In this document: positions 1-8,941 of the stretch, piece after piece
How the letters are laid out: the number at the start of each line of letters is the position of its first letter
Numbering within the stretch: position 1 is the first letter of the stretch
Assembly (NCBI GenBank): GCA_947177165.1
Contig: CAMWTP010000008.1
Span: forward strand, 39,133 to 103,132
DNA length: 64,000 nucleotides
Reading direction: 5' to 3'
Source of the DNA: an uncultured Lachnospiraceae bacterium
GTDB lineage: Bacteria; Bacillota; Clostridia; Lachnospirales; Lachnospiraceae
Made by a program: the position numbers and the translations under genes
The notes under the pieces: generated by a model
What the model was told of the DNA's origin: nothing
Database searches by the model: none
Seen by the model: the letters and a program-made list of their open reading frames with translations, nothing else

Positions 1-815
1 TGAATAGAAACGGTTCTGTGTATGATCTGAGTGCGCTCGCGCACCTGATGGAACGGCAATACAATACTTACGGTGCGCTGCAGGATATTCAGATTGTCGA
101 GATGAATATTGACACTGTCGAGGAGTTTGAACTCTATGTGTCGCGGAATGGCGCAATCGGTTATGAAGCCAGATACACGAGAGAAATGCATGGCTCGGCA
201 GACATTGGTTACACATATGTGTATCAGATAGGGAAAGAGAACTTCGCAGCAGAGGGAATATACCGGTTGACATTGTACTCCAGGGACAGGGCTGGAAACG
301 AAGTCAACAATGCAGCCGATATTCACGGAAAGGAGATCACGTTTACGATTGACAATACACCGCCCAGGGTAATAATCGATGGCGTGGAATCGGGGAAGGT
401 GTACGATGTCGAGGCGCAGGAGGTACATGTCATTGTGACGGACAATTTTAAGCTGGCCGAGGCAGAGCTTACATTGGTAAACAAGGAAAATGAGGTGCTT
501 GAGCGCTGGGACTATATGGAGCTTGCGGGGGAGGATGAGTCACTGAAGATTACGATTCCGCAGCACAACGAGACGGTCTCTCTCTTATACCGGGTGAAGG
601 ATGCCGCGGGAAATGAGATGCAGACATTTCAGGGGGAACAGACGGCGCCCGCAGATTTCCTTGTCACGACGGACAAGTATGTACAGATGCTCAACAGGCC
701 GCCGCGGACTTTTATGGGAACGCTTGTGATACTGATGGCAGGAGCTTCCGGTGCGCTGGCGCTGTCGGTGGTTCTGATTAAGAGAAAGCGCGGGAAAGCG
801 TTGCAGATACAATAG
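1..815 (+). CDS. Ig-like surface protein, C-terminal part (5' end outside window)
   Basis: The reading frame is already open at the first complete codon (base 3), so the GTG at 18 is probably an internal Val codon and the gene starts before the window. The visible ~270 residues contain beta-rich Ig-like segments. The boundary motif DNTPP (about residue 118) and phrases such as DRAGNEV and KDAAGNEM are typical of bacterial Ig-like repeats. A hydrophobic segment sits close to the C-terminus, followed by KRKRGK, so the chain is anchored in the membrane with the bulk outside. There is no LPXTG motif. Likely a large surface adhesin or stalk protein; the ligand cannot be inferred. It is followed by an intergenic promoter, so it is not co-transcribed with the next gene. 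Confidence 0.75.
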   Translation, partial: NRNGSVYDLSALAHLMERQYNTYGALQDIQIVEMNIDTVEEFELYVSRNGAIGYEARYTREMHGSADIGYTYVYQIGKENFAAEGIYRLTLYSRDRAGNEVNNAADIHGKEITFTIDNTPPRVIIDGVESGKVYDVEAQEVHVIVTDNFKLAEAELTLVNKENEVLERWDYMELAGEDESLKITIPQHNETVSLLYRVKDAAGNEMQTFQGEQTAPADFLVTTDKYVQMLNRPPRTFMGTLVILMAGASGALALSVVLIKRKRGKALQIQ

Positions 816-839
816 ATATTGAATAATCAATTCTTGTAA

Positions 840-868
840 TTGAAGTAAACATTATTTCGTGCTATACT
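840..868 (+). promoter_or_regulatory. Sigma-A promoter for the SGNH hydrolase gene
   Basis: TTGAAG at 840-845, a 17-base spacer and TATACT at 863-868, with TGC just before the -10 (extended -10). It lies about 110 bases upstream of the next start codon. Confidence 0.65.
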
Positions 869-915
869 ATATTAGGCAGTTGCATATGAGCGGCTGCCGG
901 ATGTACAATAATAAG

Positions 916-966
916 AAATTGTGCAGGGATAACACAGGAATCTGACCAGTTATGTCCGCACAATTT
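916..966 (+). promoter_or_regulatory. Leader hairpin upstream of SGNH hydrolase
   Basis: AAATTGTGC at 916-924 pairs with GCACAATTT at 958-966, and inner bases (GGGATAAC against GTTATGTCC) extend the stem imperfectly. It sits in the transcribed leader, ends 13 bases before the start codon and has no U-tract. It may affect mRNA stability or translation; no known riboswitch was recognised. Confidence 0.4.
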
Positions 967-979
967 ATAAGAAAAGAGC

Positions 980-2155
980 ATGGAATATACGATGAAAAAA
1001 TATGTGACAACATGGGGAAATGCAATTTCGATCGCGGACAGGAGACCGGAGAATTACGCGAAGGATCTGACGTTGCGCTACCCCATCCGTCCAATGTTTG
1101 ACGGAGATAGATTAAAGATTACACTGGACAATTTCTGCGGTACTGAGCCTGTGACTATAAGTCGTATCTATATAGCGGACAGCTCGGATTCAGGGCGCGG
1201 TATTGTCGGGGAGACCAGTACACCGGTTACGTTTGACAACGGCAGCAGCAGCGTCACCATACCGGCGGGAGAGGCAGCAGTCAGCGACGAAATCCGCTTC
1301 CCGGTCAGACGCGGAAATGACATCAGTGTCAGTTTGTATCTGGGCGGGTTTACCCAGATGCGTTCTGCGGTGCTGATCACAGGACCGCTGTCAAAAGGAT
1401 ATTATGCAGTGGGTGACTACGCCCGGAGCGGCATGCTTCCGCTCGAGCTCACGAGAAACACGAACTGGTTTTATTTTTTAAGTAATGTGGAGATAGAGAC
1501 AGAGCACACCAACCGTGCAGTCATCTGTTACGGGGACAGCATCACCTCGCAGGCGTGGCCCGACTATCTGACGCTGCGGTTATTTCAGGAAAATATTGAG
1601 CATACTGCTATTGTGAGGCGGGCTGCAAGCGGCACAAGGATTCTGCGGCAGTACGACAATATCACCTACGACTCTTATGGGTTAAAAGGTTCGGTCCGTT
1701 TTCCGCGGGAGGCGAGGGTGAGCGGTGCTGACACCGTCATTATCCAGCACGGCATCAATGACATCATTCATCCGGTGGGCGTGGAGGTGAATCCGTTCCG
1801 TCCATGGAGCGATCTGCCGACAGCTGACGATCTGATACAGGGCTTGCGGCAGTATGTCCGTCAGGCGAGGGAGTACGGACTCGGCGTGTATGTCGGAACG
1901 CTGCTTCCGATCTACGGATGGCGCACCTATGAGCCGTTTCGGGAGGAGCTTCGCTGTGCGGTCAATGAGTGGATTCGCCAGACGAGGGAGATTGATGGCT
2001 GCATCGACTTTGACAAGGCATTGTGCGACAGTGTCAATACAGCGGCTTTCGCACAGGGGTACGACAGCGGCGACCATCTGCATCCGTCGGAGAAAGCGTA
2101 TGAGCGGATGGCCGTGGAGGTACCTGAAATTTTGTTGAGACACGGGGAGAAATAA
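980..2155 (+). CDS. SGNH/GDSL-family esterase
   Basis: A 391-residue hydrolase with the SGNH signature: block I GDSIT (about residue 181) carrying the catalytic Ser, the HGIND block III Asn (about residue 255), and GDHLHP near the C-terminus (about residue 365) giving the Asp-His pair. The ~170 residues before block I form a beta-rich domain, as in acyl/acetyl-esterases that act on polysaccharides; that substrate is inferred only. No signal peptide is visible, so it is probably cytoplasmic. ATG 980 follows a weak AAGAAAAGAG; ATG 992 (MKKY) is the alternative start. The next gene starts 2 bases after the stop, so the two are co-transcribed from the promoter at 840. Confidence 0.8.
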   Translation: MEYTMKKYVTTWGNAISIADRRPENYAKDLTLRYPIRPMFDGDRLKITLDNFCGTEPVTISRIYIADSSDSGRGIVGETSTPVTFDNGSSSVTIPAGEAAVSDEIRFPVRRGNDISVSLYLGGFTQMRSAVLITGPLSKGYYAVGDYARSGMLPLELTRNTNWFYFLSNVEIETEHTNRAVICYGDSITSQAWPDYLTLRLFQENIEHTAIVRRAASGTRILRQYDNITYDSYGLKGSVRFPREARVSGADTVIIQHGINDIIHPVGVEVNPFRPWSDLPTADDLIQGLRQYVRQAREYGLGVYVGTLLPIYGWRTYEPFREELRCAVNEWIRQTREIDGCIDFDKALCDSVNTAAFAQGYDSGDHLHPSEKAYERMAVEVPEILLRHGEK

Positions 2156-2157
2156 AA

Positions 2158-2751
2158 ATGCCTACATTACTATTTATCAATGCATGCGTGCGCGGCAAGG
2201 ATTCGAGGACACTTGCTCTCGCGGAGCACCTTCTTGAGCGGATCAGGGAAGCAAACAGCAAGGATATGGCATTTCATATAGAAGAAATCAGACTTTCCAC
2301 AGAAAATCTGCTTCCGCTGAATTATGAGAGACTTCAGAGGAGAGACGAACTGTTGGCAGCAGGTCAGCTGCATGATACCATGTTTGACTATGCAAATGCT
2401 GTCGCACAGGCGGATATGCTTGTGATTGCGGCACCGTACTGGGATATGTCGTTTCCGTCCTCGCTTAAAATATTTTTTGAGGCCGCGAGTGTGGTCGGGA
2501 TAACGTTTACATACGCTGAGGACGGTACTCCTGTGGGACTCTGTGCCGCTGATGATATGTACTATGTCACGACGAGCGGCGGCTATATCGGTGACTGTAA
2601 TTTTGGTTTCGAGTATGTCAATGCACTGTGCAGACTCTACGGTGTACAGAGCACGCATTTTGTCAGTGCGCAGGGACTTGACCTTGACGGGGCCGATGTG
2701 CAGGCGATTATGGAGGAGGCCTGCAACGGGGAGATTTTGAATTTTTCGTGA
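2158..2751 (+). CDS. Flavodoxin-fold NAD(P)H:FMN oxidoreductase
   Basis: A 197-residue protein of the flavodoxin-2/AzoR-like class. The N-terminal strand LLFINACVRG is followed by SRT for FMN phosphate binding, and the segment IAAPYWDMSFPSSLK (about residues 84-98) matches the P-x-W/Y-x-x-x-x-P-x-x-L-K flavin loop. YVTTSGG (about 137) is the second flavin-contact region. It probably transfers electrons from NAD(P)H through FMN to quinones or azo/nitro compounds; the substrate is unknown. The gene starts 2 bases after the esterase stop, with the ribosome binding site (GGGGAGAAA) inside the end of that gene. Confidence 0.75.
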   Translation: MPTLLFINACVRGKDSRTLALAEHLLERIREANSKDMAFHIEEIRLSTENLLPLNYERLQRRDELLAAGQLHDTMFDYANAVAQADMLVIAAPYWDMSFPSSLKIFFEAASVVGITFTYAEDGTPVGLCAADDMYYVTTSGGYIGDCNFGFEYVNALCRLYGVQSTHFVSAQGLDLDGADVQAIMEEACNGEILNFS

Positions 2752-2778
2752 GTCTTTTGCGATGGCGGAGGTGTGTCA

Positions 2779-4146
2779 GTGGAAGCAGGGGCAAAAAGAG
2801 AAGCTAAAAAGGAAAATGAGAAGGAAAATGAAAAGGGATTATTGGCGCAGAAGATATGGAGCCTGTCAAGAGACAGGCTTCTCATGAATCTGCGCTTTCT
2901 GGACGTGGCGCTCTCCAGCCTGCGCTTTCGGGCAAGACCGGGAATCGACCATGTTTTTTGTGATGCTAACACGCCGAAATATGCTGTCATTTACTATGAT
3001 CCTGCCCACATCATTCGTCTTTACAGGAAGAATCCGGCAAACGTGACAAGATTATATCTGCATATATTGCTGCACTGTATTTTCAGCCATTCCTATAGAT
3101 ATGACAGGGTAGAGCAGGAGCTATGGGATGTGGCTGTGGATATGGCTGTGGAGCAGGTGGCATTGAATATGAATATATCGGGTCTTGAGACGGCCAGGGA
3201 CGCGGAGCGCAGTGCGGTGCTGGCGCAGTGGAAGGAGCGCGCGGGAACACTGACTGCGGAGCGTATCTACAGAAAGCTCAGGGAGGACAGGCTGGGTGTC
3301 AGCGAACTGCTGGAACTTGGCAATCTGTTCAGGCGCGATGTGCATGAGGGCTGGGGACCGGCAGAGACACTGGAGATTACCGAGGCGCAGTGGAAGAAGA
3401 TCAGCGAGCGGATCAAGGCGGAACTAAAGTCCTTCTCTGAGGATAAGACCGATGACATGTCGGGGGACAAGAGCATTCTGCAGAATCTTGAGGAGGCGAC
3501 AAAGGAACACTATGACTATGGTGACTTTCTTAGAAAGTTCAGCGTGTCGGGAGAAGACATACAGATCAACGATGACGAGTTTGATTATGTCTATTATACG
3601 TATGGACTGTCTCTGTACGGCAATCTTCCGCTGGTGGAACCGCTGGAGTACAAGGATGTCAACAAGATCAAGGAGTTTGTGGTGGCGCTCGACACATCCG
3701 GCTCCTGCCGAGGCGAGGTGGTTCAGGCCTTTCTGAATAAAACGTACAGTATTTTGAAGAGCAGTGAAAATTTTTTTCGCAAGGTCAATATCCACATCAT
3801 ACAGTGCGATTCCGAGGTGCGCCGTGACACAAAGATTACGAATGACGACGAGTTTGAGACGTTTATGAGGGAAGGACAGTTGGAAGGCTTTGGCGCTACG
3901 GATTTCAGACCAGTTTTTGCGTATGTTGACAAGGCGATTGAGAGCGGGGAGTTTGAGAACCTGAAGGGACTCATCTATTTTACGGATGGATTCGGCGTAT
4001 TTCCGGAACATAAGCCATCGTACAATTATGACACGGCATTTGTATTTTTGGAGGATGACTTCGAGAAGCCGGCTGTGCCGCCGTGGGCGATCAAACTGGT
4101 ATTGCCCGTTGAGGATATCGAGGAGCGCGTGGAGAGGGAGGTTTGA
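2779..4146 (+). CDS. VWA-like / DUF2201-type metallopeptidase-like protein
   Basis: About 455 residues. The N-terminal half resembles the DUF2201 putative metallopeptidase region, with a helix HILLHCIFSH containing histidines arranged like a zinc-site helix. The C-terminal ~170 residues form a VWA-like domain whose MIDAS motif is DTSGS (VALDTSGSC, about residue 296), followed by IYFTDGFG. A charged, acidic middle links the two. GTG 2779 is chosen because GGCGGAGG ends 7 bases upstream; the in-frame GTG at 2773 would sit on top of that site. It is followed after 4 bases by a MoxR-type ATPase, so it is probably the VWA partner the ATPase remodels, as in RavA/ViaA-like pairs (inference). Confidence 0.75.
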   Translation: MEAGAKREAKKENEKENEKGLLAQKIWSLSRDRLLMNLRFLDVALSSLRFRARPGIDHVFCDANTPKYAVIYYDPAHIIRLYRKNPANVTRLYLHILLHCIFSHSYRYDRVEQELWDVAVDMAVEQVALNMNISGLETARDAERSAVLAQWKERAGTLTAERIYRKLREDRLGVSELLELGNLFRRDVHEGWGPAETLEITEAQWKKISERIKAELKSFSEDKTDDMSGDKSILQNLEEATKEHYDYGDFLRKFSVSGEDIQINDDEFDYVYYTYGLSLYGNLPLVEPLEYKDVNKIKEFVVALDTSGSCRGEVVQAFLNKTYSILKSSENFFRKVNIHIIQCDSEVRRDTKITNDDEFETFMREGQLEGFGATDFRPVFAYVDKAIESGEFENLKGLIYFTDGFGVFPEHKPSYNYDTAFVFLEDDFEKPAVPPWAIKLVLPVEDIEERVEREV

Positions 4147-4150
4147 TTTC

Positions 4151-5662
4151 GTGAATATTAAGCAGGCGAAAGAGCATATTAAAAATTCAGTCAGGTTGTA
4201 TTTAAAAAAGGATGAGTACGGGGAATACCGCATTCCGGTGGTGCGGCAGAGACCGATCTTTCTGCTGGGTTCCCCTGGAATCGGCAAGACGGCCATCATG
4301 GAGCAGATCGCGCAGGAGCTCGGCATTGCGCTGGTGAGTTACTCCATGACGCATCATACAAGGCAGTCAGCGCTGGGACTACCTTTTATCACCCACAAAA
4401 ACTATAAAGGGCTGGAGTTTGACATTTCTGAGTACACTATGAGTGAGATCATCGCATCGATCTATGAGGTGATGGAGCAGTCTGGAATTGAGGAAGGCAT
4501 CTTATTTCTCGACGAGATCAACTGTGTGTCGGAGACGCTTGCGCCCTCCATGCTGCAGTTTTTGCAGTACAAGGTGTTTGGGCGCCATAAGGTACCAGAT
4601 GGCTGGGTGATCGTCACAGCGGGAAATCCGCCGGAGTACAACAAGTCAGTCCGGGAGTTTGACGTGGTGACGATGGACAGGATGAAGCTTGTCGAGGTGG
4701 AGGCGGATTATGCGACATGGAAAGAGTATGCCCTGAGCCAGGGGATACACAATGCCGTAACCACTTATCTGGATATGAAAAAGAACGATTTCTACCGCGT
4801 GGAGACGAATGTCGGCGGCAAGTCCTATGTCACGGCAAGGGGCTGGGAGGACCTGTCAGCCACGATGCTTCTGTGTGAGGAGGAGGGACTTGTCGTGGAC
4901 GAGACGCTGGTTGCCCAGTATCTCCACAACGGAAAGATTGTGAAAGAGTTTACAGCTTACTACGAGCTGTACAACAAGTACAAGAAGGACTACAAAGTCG
5001 AGGAAATCCTTGCAGGCACGAACTCTGCGCAGGTTGTGGAGCGGGCGCGGATCGCGAAGTTTGACGAGCGCCTGTCGCTGCTTGGGATGCTGCTGGATAA
5101 GCTGGAGAGCGAGATGAAGGAGAATCTCGAAAAATCGGATTACCTCACAGACCTGATGAAGCTCTTAAAGATCATAAGAACGCTGTATGAGAAAGATCAT
5201 AGCACATCCGTACAGACACAGATTGAAAACCAGATCACAAACAGGCAGAAAATAATGGAGTCCATGACAAACGCTGGGACACTCTCTAGTGAGGACAAGA
5301 GAAAGCACAGGGCGGTTGTCCGTTTCCTTGAGACAGCGCAAAAGAAGCTCCGGATGGAAGATTATGACGACGCAGCAGCATTCGCCATGCTCAAGGCCGA
5401 TTTTGATGCGGAGGTTGCCAGGATGAAGGAAGAAAACAGCAGAATACAGGCGCGGCTTCACAATCTCTTCGCATTTAGCGAGGTGGCGTTTATGGATGGA
5501 AACGAGGTGCTTGTCCTCGTGACGGAGCTCACGGTAAATGCCTTCAGTTCGCGCTTTATCGGATTGTACGGGAGCGAGGATTACCAGAGGCACAACGAGG
5601 ATCTGATGCTGCATGAGCGGCAGGACGATATCATGAGAGAGATCGAGGCGCTGGAACTATGA
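4151..5662 (+). CDS. MoxR-family AAA+ ATPase
   Basis: About 503 residues. Walker A is GSPGIGKT (about residue 39), Walker B is ILFLDEIN (about 117), and VTAGNPPEYN (about 155) is sensor-1-like, as in MoxR/dynein-like AAA+ proteins. The C-terminal ~200 residues are helical and charged, including a likely coiled coil. The frame is open far upstream, but GTG 4151 follows GGAGAGGGAGG with 9-base spacing and lies just after the previous stop, so it is the better start. It overlaps the next gene by ATGA (5659-5662). Together with the VWA gene before it, it forms a chaperone-like MoxR/VWA module; the client is not evident. Confidence 0.85.
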   Translation: MNIKQAKEHIKNSVRLYLKKDEYGEYRIPVVRQRPIFLLGSPGIGKTAIMEQIAQELGIALVSYSMTHHTRQSALGLPFITHKNYKGLEFDISEYTMSEIIASIYEVMEQSGIEEGILFLDEINCVSETLAPSMLQFLQYKVFGRHKVPDGWVIVTAGNPPEYNKSVREFDVVTMDRMKLVEVEADYATWKEYALSQGIHNAVTTYLDMKKNDFYRVETNVGGKSYVTARGWEDLSATMLLCEEEGLVVDETLVAQYLHNGKIVKEFTAYYELYNKYKKDYKVEEILAGTNSAQVVERARIAKFDERLSLLGMLLDKLESEMKENLEKSDYLTDLMKLLKIIRTLYEKDHSTSVQTQIENQITNRQKIMESMTNAGTLSSEDKRKHRAVVRFLETAQKKLRMEDYDDAAAFAMLKADFDAEVARMKEENSRIQARLHNLFAFSEVAFMDGNEVLVLVTELTVNAFSSRFIGLYGSEDYQRHNEDLMLHERQDDIMREIEALEL

Positions 5663-6603
5663 GTGAAACGAACCGTGTGGAAGAAAAGGTAATGGAAACC
5701 GGCGGAGGAGGGCAGCTGGTGTATGTGCCTTACAAAAAGGGGATTGCGGTAAAGCGGTTCCGCGGCACCGCGGACCGGGTATATATTCCGCCGGAGATAG
5801 AAGGAAAACCGGTCATCGCGATTGAGAGAAAGGCGTTTCTAAGCTGTAAGACACTTCAGTATATAGCAGTGCCTGACACCGTGGAAGAGATCGGAGACTG
5901 GGCTTTTGCACATGCAGAACAGCTGCGCTCGGTTTCCGTTCCGCGTCATCCGTTGAGCAGCGGCAAGGAGCTTTTTCTGGGGTGTAAGCGGCTGAGAGAA
6001 ATCGTGCTCAGCAGTTCACAGGAAGAGTGGGCAGAATATGCGCCGCAGGGGCTTTACAGGATGCTTGCGATGGCCGTGACGGTGCTTCACGATTATTTTT
6101 TGTTCGATCCTGTGGAGTTCGGGAGTGATGCGTGGGTAAAGCGCTGGGATGAGAAGCTGATGGCGCTCGTGGAACTGGATGATCTTGACGGCTTTGAGGA
6201 GCTCTGGACATGCGGGGAGGAGGACTATGAGGGGAAGGATTATGATATCAAGTCCTATCCTGTGGAGAAGCGCAAGATGAAGCTGCGAATCGCATATTTC
6301 AGGCTGATGCATCCGTACAAGATATCTGACGGGACATTGAATGCGCTCAGGGAATATCTGCGTTGTCACACGAAAGGGACAGACACGCCGGAGGCGTGGG
6401 AGCTCATCATGGAAGAGCATCCGAATGATTTGGAGTATTATCGGGTGTTTGCAGATTCCGGCTGCATCGCGGAGGAAAACTTTGACAGCCTGCTGGAGGA
6501 TATGAGGGACTGCAGCGCCGAGATCAAAGCGTATCTGCTCCGCTACAAGGAGGAGCATTTTGCCGCAAAGGATGCGTTTGCGGCATTTGATTTGGATTGG
6601 TAA
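5659..6603 (+). CDS. BspA-type leucine-rich-repeat protein
   Basis: A 314-residue protein. Residues ~30-115 carry LRR_5/BspA-type repeats, for example YIPPEIEGKPVIAIERKAF and VPDTVEEIGDWAF. The rest is helical and acidic, with no recognisable domain. No signal peptide or membrane segment is visible, unlike most surface BspA proteins. This fits its place as third gene of the VWA/MoxR operon, translationally coupled to the ATPase by a 4-base overlap. A role as adaptor or substrate recogniser for the ATPase is plausible but inferred. A strong terminator follows at once. Confidence 0.7.
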   Translation: MSETNRVEEKVMETGGGGQLVYVPYKKGIAVKRFRGTADRVYIPPEIEGKPVIAIERKAFLSCKTLQYIAVPDTVEEIGDWAFAHAEQLRSVSVPRHPLSSGKELFLGCKRLREIVLSSSQEEWAEYAPQGLYRMLAMAVTVLHDYFLFDPVEFGSDAWVKRWDEKLMALVELDDLDGFEELWTCGEEDYEGKDYDIKSYPVEKRKMKLRIAYFRLMHPYKISDGTLNALREYLRCHTKGTDTPEAWELIMEEHPNDLEYYRVFADSGCIAEENFDSLLEDMRDCSAEIKAYLLRYKEEHFAAKDAFAAFDLDW

Positions 6604-6635
6604 ATAAAAAACGCCCGTCAGGGCGTTTTTTATTT
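6602..6635. terminator. Bidirectional intrinsic terminator
   Basis: A perfect 15-base inverted repeat: AAATAAAAAACGCCC (6602-6616), loop GTCA, and GGGCGTTTTTTATTT (6621-6635). It has A/T tails on both sides, so it ends the LRR operon on the plus strand and the foldase gene on the minus strand, whose stop codon lies inside it. Confidence 0.95.
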
Positions 6636-7868
6636 ATAAATCTCCATGAGATAATCCATAACGGTTTCCTGAATTTCTGACTGTGCCATGTAGCCTTCGC
6701 CGTATTGTTCTCTCATATTAGTCACATATTCTTCGCCGTTTTCCTCAGTCAGTCTGGCAATTGCAGCGTCGATATCAACAGCAAGACCGGCGTCCTCAAA
6801 GATTGCCTGATAGACCATCGCCGTCTTTGCAGTTTCTTTTGCGCGCTCCCGCAAATCTTTTTCGTAGGATAACTCGTCCGTCACCTCATCGCCCATCATA
6901 TCCCAGGGATTCTCGTATGCGGACATTCCATAGGAGGAGAACATCTGGTTATAATAATCCATCATGTACGCATCATTGTATTTCGTGACAGCCCTGAGCT
7001 GCTTAAGATAAGCAGAAGGGTATGACTTGACAGTCGAGTTGTCGATGATATAGTTGGACAGATATTCTTCCAGGTGCTGCTCGTAATAATGATTTTCCAC
7101 AGAAGCGCGGTACTCCTCAGCGGTGGTCAGTCCTTCCTCTGAGAAATTCTCTGCCACGAAATCATCCGTGAGCTCCGGTGTGACCGTGATGCTGTTGATG
7201 GTGACGGCAAAGCTTGCGTCCTTTCCGGCAACGGTGTCATCGTTGCGGTAGCCCTCGGGAAAAGTAGCTTCCACAGTGAGGTTCTCGCCGGGGCTGTGGC
7301 CGATCAGCTGCTGCTCGAAGTCATCGATGAAAGAGCCTGAGCCGATCACCAGATCATAACCTGCGCCATTGCTGTTTCCGCCCTCAAATTCGACACCGTC
7401 GATCGTGCCGACATAATCAATGTTGACTGTATCGCCATCTTTGACCGTAAGCGTCTCATCGGTGCTTGCCTCCCGGTGGGATTCCAGTGTGGAAGTGATC
7501 TCTGCCTCCACCTCCTCGGCGGTTGCGGCGACTTCATCTGCGGGAATAGGAATATTTGCGTAGTCGACCAGAGTGAGTGCATCCCTGACATTGACACCGT
7601 CAATCCTGCCGTCCGCGGTCAGTCCGGCGCTGAAATCAGCGTTCGGCGTCGTGCGCATCATTGCCAGATAGATATTCTGCCCTGCGGCGGCAGCAATTAT
7701 AATGACAATCGCGGCAATGATGACACCGCCGGCAATTTTTGCAGTGCGCCTGTGTCTGCGCTCCTTGGCGACCTCCTTTTTGCGCTGCTCACGTTTCGCC
7801 TTGCTTTTGCTGACGTCAGAAGCTTCTTTTTTATCTTCTTTGACATTTGTGTTATTTTCCTTAGCCAT
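6630..7868 (-). CDS. Membrane-anchored FKBP-type peptidyl-prolyl isomerase, trigger-factor-like
   Basis: A 412-residue protein. A lysine-rich cytoplasmic start (~1-44) is followed by one transmembrane helix (GGVIIAAIVIIIAAAAG, about 47-63). Next come a short linker, an FKBP domain (about 140-235: VNIDYVGTIDGVEFEGG, IGSGSFIDDFEQQLIGH, FPEGY) and a helical C-terminal region like that of trigger factor. The topology puts the isomerase outside the membrane, so it would fold exported proteins, unlike ribosome-bound Tig. The start follows GGAAAGGAT (minus strand). It is a single-gene unit ending in the shared terminator and is divergent from the gene at 8091. Confidence 0.85.
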   Translation of the reverse strand: MAKENNTNVKEDKKEASDVSKSKAKREQRKKEVAKERRHRRTAKIAGGVIIAAIVIIIAAAAGQNIYLAMMRTTPNADFSAGLTADGRIDGVNVRDALTLVDYANIPIPADEVAATAEEVEAEITSTLESHREASTDETLTVKDGDTVNIDYVGTIDGVEFEGGNSNGAGYDLVIGSGSFIDDFEQQLIGHSPGENLTVEATFPEGYRNDDTVAGKDASFAVTINSITVTPELTDDFVAENFSEEGLTTAEEYRASVENHYYEQHLEEYLSNYIIDNSTVKSYPSAYLKQLRAVTKYNDAYMMDYYNQMFSSYGMSAYENPWDMMGDEVTDELSYEKDLRERAKETAKTAMVYQAIFEDAGLAVDIDAAIARLTEENGEEYVTNMREQYGEGYMAQSEIQETVMDYLMEIYK

Positions 7869-8023
7869 TTGATAACCTATCCTTTCCGATTCATGTATGA
7901 AAAAACCTCATATAAATGTAACACAAAATATAAAAAAAAGAAAGAGTTTCACGCGAATTCACAGAAATGTCAAAATTATGTGTTATATTCATTACAGTTT
8001 CCTGAATGGCTTTGCGTTTATTC

Positions 8024-8053
8024 TTGACAACACACAAACAAACAGACTATACT
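8024..8053 (+). promoter_or_regulatory. Sigma-A promoter for the 8091 gene
   Basis: TTGACA at 8024-8029, an 18-base spacer and TATACT at 8048-8053, about 40 bases before the start. The rest of the 222-base divergent region (7869-8090) is A/T rich and would also hold the minus-strand promoter of the foldase gene. Confidence 0.75.
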
Positions 8054-8090
8054 GTTATATATAAAATTGCAAGGAAGGAGCAGTGTGTAT

Positions 8091-8519
8091 ATGAATGTAG
8101 AAGATATTCCAATACCGGCTATGGCGGCAATCAGAGTCAGTAAAGAGGGAAAATCGGCGCTTTTTGAGACGACAATCATTCAGACTACCGATAATAAATA
8201 TATATATACCATGCCTGTCAGGGTGGATGATAAGCTGGTAAATTTTGAGGCGAAGGGATTGCTGAAGGAGATCAAGATCGAGTTTGCACCATTTGAGTTT
8301 TATGAGTGGAGAAATATATCGATTGTCAGGTTTGTGGAGGATGGGAAGAGCTATCTGCGGATCAGGACGACGACCCCCGGCATCAAAGCCATGGCGTGGC
8401 ATGAGAAACCTGTGACCTCAACGAAAAAGAAGAAGGAAAATCTGATCAGCGAGGAAGCGCTTGAGGTGGTGAACGCTGCCCATGCGGCGCAGGAACAGGC
8501 AGAGGGAGATCGGCCGTGA
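8091..8519 (+). CDS. Uncharacterised 142-residue protein
   Basis: Not recognised. The protein is soluble, with a beta-rich first ~100 residues (alternating strands such as ALFETTIIQ, YIYTMPVRV, YLRIRTTT) and a short charged, alanine-rich tail. The strand pattern is compatible with a small beta-barrel such as a PilZ-like fold, but the PilZ RxxxR and DxSxxG motifs are not seen, so that is not claimed. ATG 8091 lies 10 bases after AAGGAAGGAG; an in-frame GTG at 8085 is an alternative. The next gene overlaps its stop (GTGA). Confidence 0.6.
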   Translation: MNVEDIPIPAMAAIRVSKEGKSALFETTIIQTTDNKYIYTMPVRVDDKLVNFEAKGLLKEIKIEFAPFEFYEWRNISIVRFVEDGKSYLRIRTTTPGIKAMAWHEKPVTSTKKKKENLISEEALEVVNAAHAAQEQAEGDRP

Positions 8520-8911
8520 AAAGAGCAATAATGACTACAGTGGTGATCGGTGCGCTGATGGCGGGTGGTATGGGCGGCTGCCAGGGCGGTCTGGCGGACA
8601 CGGATCCCGAAGGATATGTGGACGGTGTTGTCAATGATATCGGGACACAGGCGGCGGAGGAGCTCAGGAAGGCTTTTTCGAGTGAGGTCAGCGATTTTTT
8701 TAAGAGTGATGACCTGTCAAAAACGCTCGGTGTCGACAGCGGGGAGCAGGAAAAACTCGAGGAATCCATTAAGACATTTATCAATCAGTACAGTTCGGAT
8801 GAGGAAAAGCTCAGCGAGGCGAAGGAGTCTCTGGATACACTTCTTCAAAATGCAGACGGGCTCTCAGCGGAGGAGATACAGGACAGGATTGAGGGAATTT
8901 TTGCGGAATAA
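8516..8911 (+). CDS. Small predicted lipoprotein or exported protein
   Basis: 131 residues. The N-terminus is MKRAIMTTVVIGALMAGG followed by MGGCQ, which looks like a signal peptide with a weak lipobox (Cys about residue 20). The mature part is acidic and helical (GYVDGVVNDIG, LRKAFSSEVSDF). No family recognised. GTG 8516 overlaps the previous stop, and GAGGGAGA lies upstream, so it is translationally coupled to the 8091 gene. Its exported helical domain might work with that protein, but no function can be assigned. Confidence 0.65.
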   Translation: MKRAIMTTVVIGALMAGGMGGCQGGLADTDPEGYVDGVVNDIGTQAAEELRKAFSSEVSDFFKSDDLSKTLGVDSGEQEKLEESIKTFINQYSSDEEKLSEAKESLDTLLQNADGLSAEEIQDRIEGIFAE

Positions 8912-8941
8912 TTTTGAATGGACTGTCTGAAATATGAAAGA

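Noticed and set aside
3986..4150. Upstream extension of the MoxR reading frame
   Set aside because: It would overlap the VWA gene by 160 bases; GTG 4151 has a strong ribosome binding site and gives the normal family length.
3424..4326. Minus-strand open frame of 300 codons opposite the VWA and MoxR genes
   Set aside because: Antisense to conserved VWA/AAA+ motifs; composition and start signals do not support it.
8091..8519. PilZ-domain c-di-GMP receptor
   Set aside because: The strand pattern suggests a beta-barrel, but the RxxxR and DxSxxG motifs are missing.
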